A DNA stretch of 9,123 nt from Nitrososphaerota archaeon (GTDB taxonomy: Archaea > Thermoproteota > Nitrososphaeria > Nitrososphaerales > CADDZS01). Where the stretch lies: positions 1-9,123 of the forward strand of contig JAPCJV010000047.1 of assembly GCA_027886785.1 (NCBI GenBank), given 5' to 3'. Below the pieces are notes generated by a model. The model was not told the DNA's origin and ran no database searches. It saw only the letters and a program-made list of their open reading frames with translations. A program made the position numbers and the translations under genes. Shown one piece after another: positions 1 through 6,682 of the stretch (positions within the stretch are counted from its first letter, which is position 1; every line of letters starts with the position of its first letter).

Positions 1-1837
1 CTCGAGTTCTTCGAGCGTCTCTAGTTCCGTTTCTTCAAGTTCGGCAGCTTCCTCATCCAGTGCCAGTTCATCCACTTCAAGCACGTCGTCAAGCTCCAGC
101 ACTTCAAGTTCTAGTGTAGGGACACTGACGTACGATTCCTATTTTGGGTCCAACAGTGGCGGACTTAGTCCCTTATACCTGAACAACGGACTGACCTGGA
201 ATTATTGGCTCCAGTACGCAGTCTACCAACCATTGATCACGATCAACGAAACTGCAGAATTTACGACGAACGTGAATCAGTACCTCCCTGGTCTCGCCCT
301 AAACTGGACTGTATCCGCCGACGGAACCACATACACCTTAAACCTGCGGCAGAACGTGCACTTTTCCAATGGCGATCCGTTCAACGCGTACCAGGTCTGG
401 GCCGAAGATTATGGCTTTTACTATCTTTCCTCGAATTCCTCGTCGTGGATGTTCGGGTACCCGGTCTTTAACATGTCAGCCGTGAAGTTTGGTGCGGCGA
501 CGCTCCAGATCCTGAACCAGAGCGGGTTGATTCAGCCCAACGCACAAGCACTTGCGATCATGCAAAATTCCTCGTGGCCGATCTATGCGCCAGGCCCCTA
601 CCAGCTTGTCTTCCACTTGAGTTCCGCTTTCATATATTTCCCGGGGACTCAGGTCGTCGCGAATGGAGAGTGCTATGATGTTCAGTTCGTCCTCCAGCAC
701 GGAGGCTTTGGAACCGCCACAAACGTCAATCCGAATTTTCAGGAAACTCCAGTCCCAGGGACGGGCCCCTACATAGTTACAAGCGCGGGTCCCGGTGAAG
801 GTTACGTGACGATGGCACAGGATCCAAGCTACTGGGCTGCGAATTGGACAGCCGCCCAATTGAATGTTATTCCCATTTTCGATCCTGGGCATGTAAAGAA
901 CATTGTAGTGAATCTAGTTACGGACGATTTAGCCCGCTACACTGATCTTGCTTCAGGCAAGGTGCAGATGGCGGACATCCAATCGAGTGACTGGAATCTT
1001 GTAAGCACCAATCCAGGGTATACCTACTACAAGTCTCCACCGCTTTTTGGTTCCATTGTATTCCTCGGCCTCGGGGTGCTGACCTATCCTACAAACATAA
1101 CCGCTGTGAGAAGAGCCATATCGCACGCGATTAACTTCTCCGATATTTCCCAGAAAGCCTACTTGGGGCAGCTGGTACCCTTCGTAGGACCGGAGTACCC
1201 GACCTACGGCCAGTTCTACAATCTGGGGAATCTTCCTCCGTATCAATACAATCTCACTCTCGCAAAGCAAATCTTGGCGAACGCGAGTATCGACACCTCC
1301 AAGTTTCCCGTTTTCACCATGACCACGCTCACCGGGTGCCAGGGGTGCATCAATTCTGCGCAGGTGATCCAATCCGACCTTGCCCAGCTCGGAATTACCA
1401 TCAATATACAAGTGCAGACCCCCTCCCAATATTACACCGGGTATGGATGTGTGTGCCCTACCCTGAGACCCCAACTTTCGATGGCTCTAGGGGGAAATGG
1501 ATACGCTCCTAATCTCCCGACTCCCGCCGATGCATGGCTTTCTTTTGTGAACAATGCCACCATCAACTGGGCGGATTATTCCAATCCAGTAGTGCAGAAC
1601 TGCGTGAACAGCTTCACGCAATCGAATAATCTGACTCAGATTATTAATTTGTGCACCGTCGCCCAGAAGCAAATTTACAATGATGTCCCCTATGTCTGGG
1701 TGGGAGTCCTTCACCCGTGGTTGCCCGCGGGCGGTTCCATAGTGTGGAAGACCGGCGTCATAAAGGGCTTCCTTGTAGATCCTGCTTTTACCGGAGCGGC
1801 AGTCGGTCCGATACTGAATACTGTAACCTTCGGGTAG
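1..1837 (+). CDS. ABC transporter solute-binding protein, family 5 (peptide/nickel type), 5' partial
   Basis: The frame is open from base 2 to the TAG at 1835-1837, giving 611 visible residues; the true start and signal sequence lie left of the window. A TTG at 233 is not the start, because the coding frame runs unbroken before it. The first 38 codons (2-115) are about 80% serine, a flexible linker typical of archaeal secreted binding proteins. The lobe that follows has family 5 hallmarks: a YQPLIT segment near 220-240, PGLALNW near 283-309, LRQNVHFSNGDPFNAY near 341-390, and GTGPY with a later YW near 760-835. It should capture peptides or other oligomers outside the cell for an ABC importer. 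Thirteen N-X-S/T sequons suggest N-glycosylation. Seven cysteines include CxxC and CxC pairs at about 1338-1350 and 1447-1455. No C-terminal membrane helix is seen, so anchoring must be N-terminal. No permease or ATPase gene follows; partners may lie upstream. Confidence 0.95.
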   Translation, partial: SSSSSVSSSVSSSSAASSSSASSSTSSTSSSSSTSSSSVGTLTYDSYFGSNSGGLSPLYLNNGLTWNYWLQYAVYQPLITINETAEFTTNVNQYLPGLALNWTVSADGTTYTLNLRQNVHFSNGDPFNAYQVWAEDYGFYYLSSNSSSWMFGYPVFNMSAVKFGAATLQILNQSGLIQPNAQALAIMQNSSWPIYAPGPYQLVFHLSSAFIYFPGTQVVANGECYDVQFVLQHGGFGTATNVNPNFQETPVPGTGPYIVTSAGPGEGYVTMAQDPSYWAANWTAAQLNVIPIFDPGHVKNIVVNLVTDDLARYTDLASGKVQMADIQSSDWNLVSTNPGYTYYKSPPLFGSIVFLGLGVLTYPTNITAVRRAISHAINFSDISQKAYLGQLVPFVGPEYPTYGQFYNLGNLPPYQYNLTLAKQILANASIDTSKFPVFTMTTLTGCQGCINSAQVIQSDLAQLGITINIQVQTPSQYYTGYGCVCPTLRPQLSMALGGNGYAPNLPTPADAWLSFVNNATINWADYSNPVVQNCVNSFTQSNNLTQIINLCTVAQKQIYNDVPYVWVGVLHPWLPAGGSIVWKTGVIKGFLVDPAFTGAAVGPILNTVTFG

Positions 1838-1862
1838 AGAAGAAAAAGAGAATTTTTCTTTT
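1838..1862 (+). terminator. A/T-rich hairpin directly after the solute-binding protein stop
   Basis: Bases 1838-1847 (A/G run) pair with 1853-1862 (T-rich with one C), one pair being G-U, around a 5-base loop. The right arm is itself a T-rich tract, the usual archaeal termination signal. It begins right after the TAG. It separates the binding protein from the aminotransferase, so the two are probably not one operon. Confidence 0.5.
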
Positions 1863-1912
1863 AGACTCCTCAGTCTTATTTCGCTCGTGCTCTAACTGGG
1901 AAGCGACAGCTT

Positions 1913-2998
1913 TTGGCTTTTCGCCACGAAGAGTTTGAGCTTATCGACTGGATTGTCCAGAATATTTCTGGGGCGAAATACGACCTCACCTCGACGGGAC
2001 TGGACCCTCCTCGCCTGATGGACTTGGGAATCGAAGTAAAGTACGAACGTTTCGCAAAAGAACCGCAGCTTGCGGAATCGATTGGGCAAGCATACGGAGT
2101 GCCCTCTACGGAGGTACTCGCAACCAGCGGTTGTACTCTTGCACTGTACCTGATCTTTGCAACGCTCCTGCGACCAAACGACGAGGTGATCGTGCAGATG
2201 CCCAACTATCCTCCTCTTTACAAGGTCCCCAGAGTCCTCGGGGCAAAGGTCACGGAAGTCCGGATGGGTTTCAAGGGCGGTTTCAAGTTGGATCTCGACG
2301 CACTTGAAAAAGTGCTGTCAAAGAAAACTAGAATGCTGGTTCTTACAAATTCAAACAATCCCACGGGAGTCAGGCTGACAAAATCTGATCTGGAGGAAAT
2401 TGCAAATATCACGGCTAGGACGGGAACTTTTCTTTTGGTCGATGAAACTTTCAGAGAATTTGCAGTAAATCCCGCACCTCTTGCCCGAAATCTCGGGAAT
2501 CACGTACTATCGACCAACACGCTAGCGAAATATTTTGGCATGGGCGATCTCAAAGTAGGATGGATCATTGCCAAAAAGGATCTCATCCAGAAAATACAGG
2601 CGGTAAACAAATGGGTGAGCATCAACGTAGCTCCGTTGTCAGCGCGCGTCGCGAGCCAGATTTTCGAGAACAAGAAAAAGTTCGATGATCGAGCCGCATC
2701 GATAATGAATCAAAATCTTCAGATTGCAAAAGCTTTTTTCAAAAGAACCATTGATTACATTAATTGGGTGGAGCCAGATGGAGCACCGATTTGTTTTCCT
2801 AAAAGCAAGCTGCCACTCTCTTCACTTCAACTATCCAAAACCTTGATTGACAGATTTGGGATCCTAGTCTCCCCAGGAGAATTTTTCGAAAGCCCCGGAC
2901 ATTTTCGGCTCTCCTTTGCTGGATCGTCGGCACGGGTGGAGAAGGGCCTCGATAGTCTTGCAAAAGCATTCTCCGTACTCTCTAAGGAAAAATCGTAG
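1913..2998 (+). CDS. PLP-dependent aminotransferase, class I/II (fold type I)
   Basis: This cytosolic enzyme transfers an amino group between an amino acid and a 2-oxo acid using pyridoxal phosphate. The 361 residues carry the class I/II landmarks in order: a TSGCTLAL phosphate-loop region (71-78), PNYPPLY (97-103), NNPTG (148-152), VDETF with Asp177, the Schiff-base lysine in LAKYFG (Lys206), DLKVGW (212-217), and the carboxylate-binding arginine in FRLSFAG (Arg332). In DLKVGW a lysine replaces the more usual arginine. The start is TTG at 1913, preceded by GGAAG at 1899-1903. No ATG or GTG lies in frame between the TAG at 1862-1864 and this point, and the next ATG (2017) would remove conserved N-terminal sequence. 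The substrate cannot be read from sequence. An aspartate or cysteine-sulfinate type activity would fit the sulfur-related genes downstream but is not shown. The gene converges on the HicB-like gene. Confidence 0.92.
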   Translation: MAFRHEEFELIDWIVQNISGAKYDLTSTGLDPPRLMDLGIEVKYERFAKEPQLAESIGQAYGVPSTEVLATSGCTLALYLIFATLLRPNDEVIVQMPNYPPLYKVPRVLGAKVTEVRMGFKGGFKLDLDALEKVLSKKTRMLVLTNSNNPTGVRLTKSDLEEIANITARTGTFLLVDETFREFAVNPAPLARNLGNHVLSTNTLAKYFGMGDLKVGWIIAKKDLIQKIQAVNKWVSINVAPLSARVASQIFENKKKFDDRAASIMNQNLQIAKAFFKRTIDYINWVEPDGAPICFPKSKLPLSSLQLSKTLIDRFGILVSPGEFFESPGHFRLSFAGSSARVEKGLDSLAKAFSVLSKEKS

Positions 2999-3038
2999 TT
3001 AAGACGACTATCCTCCTGAGAATCGTGACTGAACTTCA

Positions 3039-3080
3039 AAGGAAAAACTATCTCTTTGTTTCGATCCTCGCTTTTTCCTT
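3039..3080. terminator. Inverted repeat between convergent aminotransferase and HicB-like genes
   Basis: AAGGAAAAA at 3039-3047 is perfectly complementary to TTTTTCCTT at 3072-3080, with a 24-base loop. The right arm gives a T-tract on the plus strand and the left arm gives one on the minus strand. It could therefore end both convergent transcripts. It overlaps the 3' end of the HicB-like gene, and the long loop makes this tentative. Confidence 0.35.
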
Positions 3081-3245
3081 GAGATACTCTACCGCGAGGG
3101 ATAAAGCGTCATGCATGTTTTTCCTCACCTCGGAGAGAGTTTCTCCCTCGGTATGCACTTGTGGAAGCTCAATGCATTCGGCGAGATATCCTCCCTCTTC
3201 AGCTCGAGTAATCACGTAGGAATATTTGCGCGCATCTACTTTCAT
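3048..3245 (-). CDS. HicB-like antitoxin-fold protein, no HicA partner seen
   Basis: The 65-residue product has the partial RNase H fold pattern of the HicB/UPF0150 family. A beta strand (YSYVITRAEEGGYLAEC, 8-24) leads into the LPQVHTEGETLSEV turn (27-40), then an amphipathic helix (MHDALSLAVEYL, 44-55). In classical systems HicB binds and neutralises the small RNA-cleaving toxin HicA. Here no HicA-like ORF lies on either side: the aminotransferase ends 49 bases away and a divergent zinc-finger gene lies upstream. There is also no added DNA-binding domain. Many archaea carry such single HicB-like proteins, whose role is unknown. The start is an ATG at 3245, with a TATA-like box about 30 bases upstream, suggesting a nearly leaderless transcript. 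Confidence 0.8.
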   Translation of the reverse strand: MKVDARKYSYVITRAEEGGYLAECIELPQVHTEGETLSEVRKNMHDALSLAVEYLKEKARIETKR

Positions 3246-3270
3246 GCAGAAGAATCAAGACCCGATTTCA

Positions 3271-3281
3271 GTAATAAATTA
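3271..3281 (-). promoter_or_regulatory. TATA-like box for the HicB-like gene
   Basis: Read on the minus strand, this segment is TAATTTATTAC, an archaeal box A-like sequence. It is centred about 30 bases before the ATG at 3245, so transcription would start within a few bases of the start codon. Confidence 0.5.
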
Positions 3282-3309
3282 TGTCTCCTAAATTTTTAGC
3301 TGGGATAAG

Positions 3310-3318
3310 AGTTTATTT
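3310..3318 (+). promoter_or_regulatory. TATA-like box for the small zinc-finger gene
   Basis: AGTTTATTT lies about 20 bases ahead of the GTG at 3334, on the strand opposite the HicB-like promoter. The 3246-3333 gap therefore looks like a compact divergent promoter region. The spacing is slightly short for the archaeal norm. Confidence 0.4.
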
Positions 3319-3333
3319 CTTTCTCTGAAATTA

Positions 3334-3615
3334 GTGTCGTCCTCTTGTTATCATGATGAAAGGGATTTAAGCCCGTTGACTCTAGTATGCCCCAAATGCG
3401 GCAAGCCCGCTATGGATAGCGTAGTGCAGATCTTGCGAAATGAAATGGGAACAATGCGTTATCGGGTGTTCAGGCACCCACGTTTAAAACAAAAAACGGG
3501 GGTGAAACTGGTAAAGCGGTGCTATGTCAAGATGGAAGAGAAAGGAAGGGACGTATCCACAGCCTCTGTTTCCTTCGAATCCTTGAGGGACATCGATCGG
3601 ATGAGGAGAAACTAG
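3334..3615 (+). CDS. Small archaeal zinc-finger protein
   Basis: This 93-residue basic protein has one clear zinc knuckle, CPKCG at residues 19-23 (Cys19, Cys22). It is followed by RYRVFRHP with His48 and RCYVK with Cys63. A Cys-Cys-His-Cys site is likely, resembling small zinc-finger proteins common in Thaumarchaeota whose second half reads Y-x-x-x-R-H and then R-C-Y. The C-terminal 25 residues are charged and probably helical. The start chosen is GTG at 3334, because a TATA-like sequence lies just upstream. A TTG at 3376 would give a shorter protein starting right before the CPKCG and cannot be excluded. The role is unknown; nucleic-acid binding is a common guess for such proteins. It is transcribed divergently from the HicB-like gene. 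Confidence 0.7.
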   Translation: MSSSCYHDERDLSPLTLVCPKCGKPAMDSVVQILRNEMGTMRYRVFRHPRLKQKTGVKLVKRCYVKMEEKGRDVSTASVSFESLRDIDRMRRN

Positions 3616-3776
3616 TCGTTAAAATGATCCGAGAAATTCAGGAAGAACGCACTAGAGAGACTATCGATTAGCAAAATAGCTGAGCGTTGACAGTAAACCC
3701 TTTACCCTGCGTTGCCAGCGGTCCATTAAGTTAGCGGGTAACCTTGTTACGGGGGCAATAGCAGAAGTTCTCCATT
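3616..3776. other. Intergenic region, no gene found
   Basis: No convincing ORF or tRNA is visible. The only structure noted is TTACCC (3702-3707) facing GGGTAA (3736-3741), and a small GTAAC/GTTAC hairpin at 3738-3750. These are too short to call an RNA gene. Confidence 0.4.
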
Positions 3777-4037
3777 TTACGTCCCGCCCCTTGAATCCCT
3801 CACAATTTTTGCGGCACTCTTCCTCCCTTTTAGGGCCTGGGCCGTGAGCTCCTCAAATCGACGATCAGACATCTTGTTTGCTTTGTCAATCAACTGCTCC
3901 AGTTCCATACTGCGGGCAAATAGTTCCGGGTGCCCGTTCAAATGATCTTTCAGGATTTGCCGTATTTTTTTGCTTGGACCTAATACGAGTGATAAGAAAT
4001 GGAGCTCACAATGGAAGTATATCTGATTTCGATACAA
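3777..4037 (-). CDS. Hypothetical small protein, doubtful
   Basis: I do not recognise this 86-codon ORF. The last 65 residues look protein-like: charged and helix-forming, with a stretch reading KKIRQILKDHL, then MELEQLIDKANKMSDRRFEEL, and a basic tail. This could be two or three amphipathic helices. The first 20 residues (rich in Phe, His and Leu) look less natural, and the only upstream start is TTG at 4037. An internal ATG near 3908 would give 43 residues. There is no good ribosome-binding site for either. It could be a small DNA-associated protein, the remnant of a longer gene, or chance. It lies head to head with the TSUP permease gene. Confidence 0.4.
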   Translation of the reverse strand: MYRNQIYFHCELHFLSLVLGPSKKIRQILKDHLNGHPELFARSMELEQLIDKANKMSDRRFEELTAQALKGRKSAAKIVRDSRGGT

Positions 4038-4099
4038 AAAGGCAAAATTTGGCTCCTATCGAAAATCGAAATATGAGTGCCATTTAGCCGTAAGGCCTG

Positions 4100-4164
4100 C
4101 GTTTTCCCTGAAGGAAACACGTAACTTTTACACTTCGCTTGCGTGTATAATTACGTATAATTAA
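4100..4164 (+). promoter_or_regulatory. Nested dyads and tandem TATA-like repeats upstream of the TSUP gene
   Basis: Three elements are stacked here. First, a hairpin at 4100-4121 (CGTTTTCC with GGAAACACG, one bulged C). Second, a nested dyad: ACGTAA at 4119-4124 with TTACGT at 4151-4156, enclosing TACAC at 4129-4133 and GTGTA at 4143-4147. Third, a direct repeat GTATAATTA at 4145-4153 and 4155-4163, exactly 10 bases apart. The repeats contain TATA-like sequence about 35-50 bases ahead of the TTG at 4197, so at least one copy is probably the box A. The dyads could be an operator or a 5' leader structure; which is not decided by sequence. Confidence 0.5.
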
Positions 4165-4196
4165 CCAGATCAGAGATTCGTATTCTGAATCCGGTT

Positions 4197-5099
4197 TTGA
4201 TAATCAGTTTAGAGCTCCTGATTTTTTTCGCTCTGCTCTCCCTCGCAGCGTCTTTTGTTAATGGGGGGCTGGGGTACGGGTACTCCTCCCTGTCGGTTCC
4301 GCTTGCGATCCTTGTCATTGCAAACAAGATAATCAACCCGGTGTACGTCCTCGTTGAAGCTGCCATGAATACAACCATGCTCGCTTTTGTCGGGAAGGCA
4401 AACATCAAGGCGACCTTCAGAAGGGTACTTCCAGTCGTGTTGCCAGTCGTGCCGGGTGTGATCCTCGGCAGCTATCTGCTGAGCATCGTCGCCCCCATCT
4501 GGATTAGATTCATCGTCTATTCCGCAATCCTGCCTTTGATTTTATTGCAGGCGACGGGGTTCCGAAAGCCGATCAAGAAAGAGTCTACCGCGGGGGTTCC
4601 GCTCGGAATGGGAATCGGCTTGCTCTACTCCATCACCACTATTTCTGGTCCCCCGATTGCCATTTTCTGGAGCAACCAGGGTATGGCAAAGAATGAGTTC
4701 AAGGCTGCTGTCCTCCAAGTGAGAATTGCGGAATCATACCTCACGTGCATTTCTTACTTCGCTCTCGGTCTGTTCACACTGACCACCTTCCAGCTTTTCT
4801 CCATCACCGCGCCGCCCATTCTCCTCGGAATCCCGCTGGGAATGCTGGTCGTCAGGAAGCTCGCGGTCGAGACCTTTGGAAGGTTTACCAGGGCCTTTGA
4901 TGCCGCTATAGTGGGCTTTGGATTGTCGCAAGTGCTGCTGACACTATTCAAGCAACCTGCAATCGTGGCATACTCGTTCTGGGCACTGGTCCTCGCCATT
5001 GATGGCTTTTTGTTATACAAATACTTGAGGACTCGCCCGAGAAAAGCTGCAAAAGAACCGGTACCCATACCGGTACTGGAACCGCCTCAAAAGGCCTAA
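4197..5099 (+). CDS. TSUP family permease (sulfite exporter TauE/SafE-like)
   Basis: This is a 300-residue integral membrane protein with about eight or nine hydrophobic segments in two halves. Each half carries a glycine/proline-rich repeat typical of TSUP proteins: FVNGGLGYGYSSLSVPLAIL (20-39) in the first and GMGIGLLYSITTISGPPIAIF (137-157) in the second. The tail (278-300) is basic and proline-rich. Family members move sulfite, sulfonates, sulfoacetate or other organic anions, with substrates mostly untested. The start is TTG at 4197; the frame is open upstream only to a TAA at 4158-4160, and no ATG or GTG is available. The upstream repeats suggest regulation and the downstream hairpin ends the transcript, so the gene is probably monocistronic. 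It converges on the MBL-cupin pair. Confidence 0.9.
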   Translation: MIISLELLIFFALLSLAASFVNGGLGYGYSSLSVPLAILVIANKIINPVYVLVEAAMNTTMLAFVGKANIKATFRRVLPVVLPVVPGVILGSYLLSIVAPIWIRFIVYSAILPLILLQATGFRKPIKKESTAGVPLGMGIGLLYSITTISGPPIAIFWSNQGMAKNEFKAAVLQVRIAESYLTCISYFALGLFTLTTFQLFSITAPPILLGIPLGMLVVRKLAVETFGRFTRAFDAAIVGFGLSQVLLTLFKQPAIVAYSFWALVLAIDGFLLYKYLRTRPRKAAKEPVPIPVLEPPQKA

Positions 5100-5111
5100 C
5101 ACTCAAGCTTT

Positions 5112-5148
5112 GTTAGAGCGATCTCGCTCTAACCTCTACTCTTTTTTT
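5112..5148 (+). terminator. Strong hairpin plus T7 terminator after TSUP
   Basis: GTTAGAGCGA at 5112-5121 is a perfect 10-base complement of TCGCTCTAAC at 5124-5133. Eight bases later comes a run of seven T (5142-5148). It begins 12 bases after the TAA. This resembles a bacterial intrinsic terminator and is stronger than anything else in the window. Only the plus strand has the T-run, so it serves the permease gene. Confidence 0.75.
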
Positions 5149-5190
5149 GAAAACTATTATCCTGGCCTAATTGAGCGATTCAGCACTAGA

Positions 5191-5880
5191 TCATTTTTTG
5201 ATCGACGCGGAAAATTCTCGTACTTTCTGAGTCCCTCCAGATTTTACGGGATCGCCGTGCCCACTCAATAGTATCACGAAGTCAAGTGACGAAATCTTTT
5301 CAATCGAGCTCATGGCTTGTGACCAGTCCTCAGTAAACTGCTTCGGTGGACCCTGGAGCTTTCCTCCCCTCGTTATGATCGAGTCCCCGACGAACACTAG
5401 TTTCCTTTGGTTATCGTAGAGCGAGAGACTCCCGGGTGTGTGGCCTGGTGTAGTAACGACTTTGAGAGATGCTCCGATCTGATCGCCCTCTTTCAACCGG
5501 ATGTCGGGTTCCATGGCTAGCGCTCGGAAAAAGATCGAGAAAAATCTGAAGAGGACGCCGGTACCGCCTCGAGGTGTAGATAGCTTTTTCCTCCTGGCAA
5601 GAAACTCGGCGTCCTGCTCGTGGATTGCTACTTTCGCACCAGTTGCCTTCTTCAGAGAAAGAGCTCCTCGGATATGGTCAATGTGCGCGTGAGTTATTAC
5701 GATCGTTTTTAGATCCGATGGCTGTTTTGAAAGAGTGTTTTTCATATAATCGAGAATCTTCTTTCCACCGGCAGACGTGCCCGTATCCACGAGCGTAAGA
5801 GACCCATCGCCTTCTAGGATGAGATAGCTGTTGGCGCTTACGCCGTCTATCTGATGCACTCCGGGTGTGATTTCTACCAT
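5191..5880 (-). CDS. Metallo-beta-lactamase fold hydrolase
   Basis: This 229-residue MBL-fold enzyme carries a full di-metal site: HAHIDH at residues 64-69, His147 in TPGHTPGS, Asp166 in VGDSII, and His208 in SGHGDP, plus VDTG at 31-34. The family includes glyoxalase II-type thioesterases, persulfide dioxygenases, lactonases and others; the exact substrate is not evident. I chose the ATG at 5880. It follows a purine-rich GGAGAGGAAG stretch and gives the usual N-terminus (MVEITPGVHQIDG with NSYL). An in-frame ATG at 5937 would add 19 residues, overlap the upstream gene by 29 bases, and lacks a ribosome-binding site. With the chosen start the gap to the cupin gene is 28 bases, so the two are very likely one operon. 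The stop codon overlaps a small GATCA/TGATC dyad. Confidence 0.93.
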   Translation of the reverse strand: MVEITPGVHQIDGVSANSYLILEGDGSLTLVDTGTSAGGKKILDYMKNTLSKQPSDLKTIVITHAHIDHIRGALSLKKATGAKVAIHEQDAEFLARRKKLSTPRGGTGVLFRFFSIFFRALAMEPDIRLKEGDQIGASLKVVTTPGHTPGSLSLYDNQRKLVFVGDSIITRGGKLQGPPKQFTEDWSQAMSSIEKISSLDFVILLSGHGDPVKSGGTQKVREFSASIKK

Positions 5881-5908
5881 GATCGGATCTTCCTCTCCAG
5901 CGTGCCGT

Positions 5909-6490
5909 TTAATTTTCGTCCAGATCTCGTAGGACATTACAGTATCCAGACACGAAAGTACTTACTTCTCCACTGACAGGGTCGTAGGCGTGGCGCTCGG
6001 CATGCCCCAAGTCCAGTCCATACACATGGATGCTCTTGGATAGTTTGTCGGACACATTATCGATCTTATGGATTCCTTTTTCGCCTAAAGTGGTGATATG
6101 TCCTTTCTCGTTTATTCGTTCGCTTGCCAGGACGAGCTTTGCACGTTTTGGTTCAGATCCGTCATCCACGCGTCTGTAGATCGATTCTCTTTCTTCGCCG
6201 TCGTACACTCCTACAACAGCCCAGGTAAGATGGTCGTGAATCGGAGTAGTTTGACCCGAGAGCCAGGTCGCACCCATCACGGAAAATACTCGATCCTCGG
6301 GCATGTAGATCAAATTGTTTGCAAACCGATCTTTTCTCGGAGCGAAAGCTTGGTCGGGCACCGACCGGGAACTAGCAATGACTTGCATTAGGAGGGGCCT
6401 CAGTTTCCGGATGATTTCCGTGTCCTTGGAATTGCTTCTAACTATTGCTTCGGCGTCCCCGGTAAAATCTCGGATTTTATATTGAGGCAA
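5909..6490 (-). CDS. Cysteine dioxygenase-like cupin (predicted metal enzyme, COG5553-like)
   Basis: This 193-residue protein has a double-stranded beta-helix core. Metal ligands appear as PIHDH (His85, His87), followed by a VVGVYDGEERE strand, then GIHKIDN (His141) and SIHVYG (155-158, Tyr157). This His-x-His and later His layout, with a Ser-x-His-x-Tyr motif, is that of the cysteine dioxygenase/3-mercaptopropionate dioxygenase group, in which non-heme iron adds O2 to a thiol to give a sulfinate. Val92, near the place of the cross-linked cysteine of mammalian enzymes, means no Cys-Tyr cofactor is expected, as in most prokaryotic members. The substrate is not known. The start is TTG at 6490, just inside an upstream in-frame stop. 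It is the first gene of a pair with the MBL hydrolase. Confidence 0.9.
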   Translation of the reverse strand: MPQYKIRDFTGDAEAIVRSNSKDTEIIRKLRPLLMQVIASSRSVPDQAFAPRKDRFANNLIYMPEDRVFSVMGATWLSGQTTPIHDHLTWAVVGVYDGEERESIYRRVDDGSEPKRAKLVLASERINEKGHITTLGEKGIHKIDNVSDKLSKSIHVYGLDLGHAERHAYDPVSGEVSTFVSGYCNVLRDLDEN

Positions 6491-6682
6491 TGAAATTCAG
6501 GTCCGCCAGAATCATTACTAAGATTTCTCTTTTTCCCTGCAACCCCAGTTGCTGTTTCACTCTGCTCTCCTGATTGTTCGCACCTTGTATGGAAAGGCTA
6601 CTGAGGCGTCATTCCAAACGAGAGTAAGCACACAATCAAAATACATGCCTCGAGTCTACGAAGTGCTAAGTTATCTAATCAG
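6491..6682. promoter_or_regulatory. Divergent intergenic region upstream of the cupin gene
   Basis: This 192-base gap holds the promoter of the cupin-MBL pair on the minus strand and the former promoter of the decayed gene on the plus strand. I see no clear TATA box; TTATCTAAT at 6671-6679 is too close to the TTG at 6683. No RNA gene is apparent. Confidence 0.35.

Noticed and set aside
476..1714. Minus-strand ORFs inside the solute-binding protein gene
   Set aside because: They are shadows of a strongly coding plus-strand gene and have no recognisable domains.
3353..3390. ATGATGA resembling a C/D-box RNA box C
   Set aside because: It lies inside the zinc-finger gene and has no matching box D at the right distance or C'/D' pair.
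3702..3750. TTACCC/GGGTAA and GTAAC/GTTAC pairings as a possible small RNA
   Set aside because: The arms are only 5-6 bases, they compete with each other, and no promoter or terminator flanks them.
5040..5080. Repeated ACCGGTAC near the end of the TSUP gene as a possible binding site
   Set aside because: It encodes the Pro-Val-rich tail of the permease and is explained by low-complexity coding sequence.
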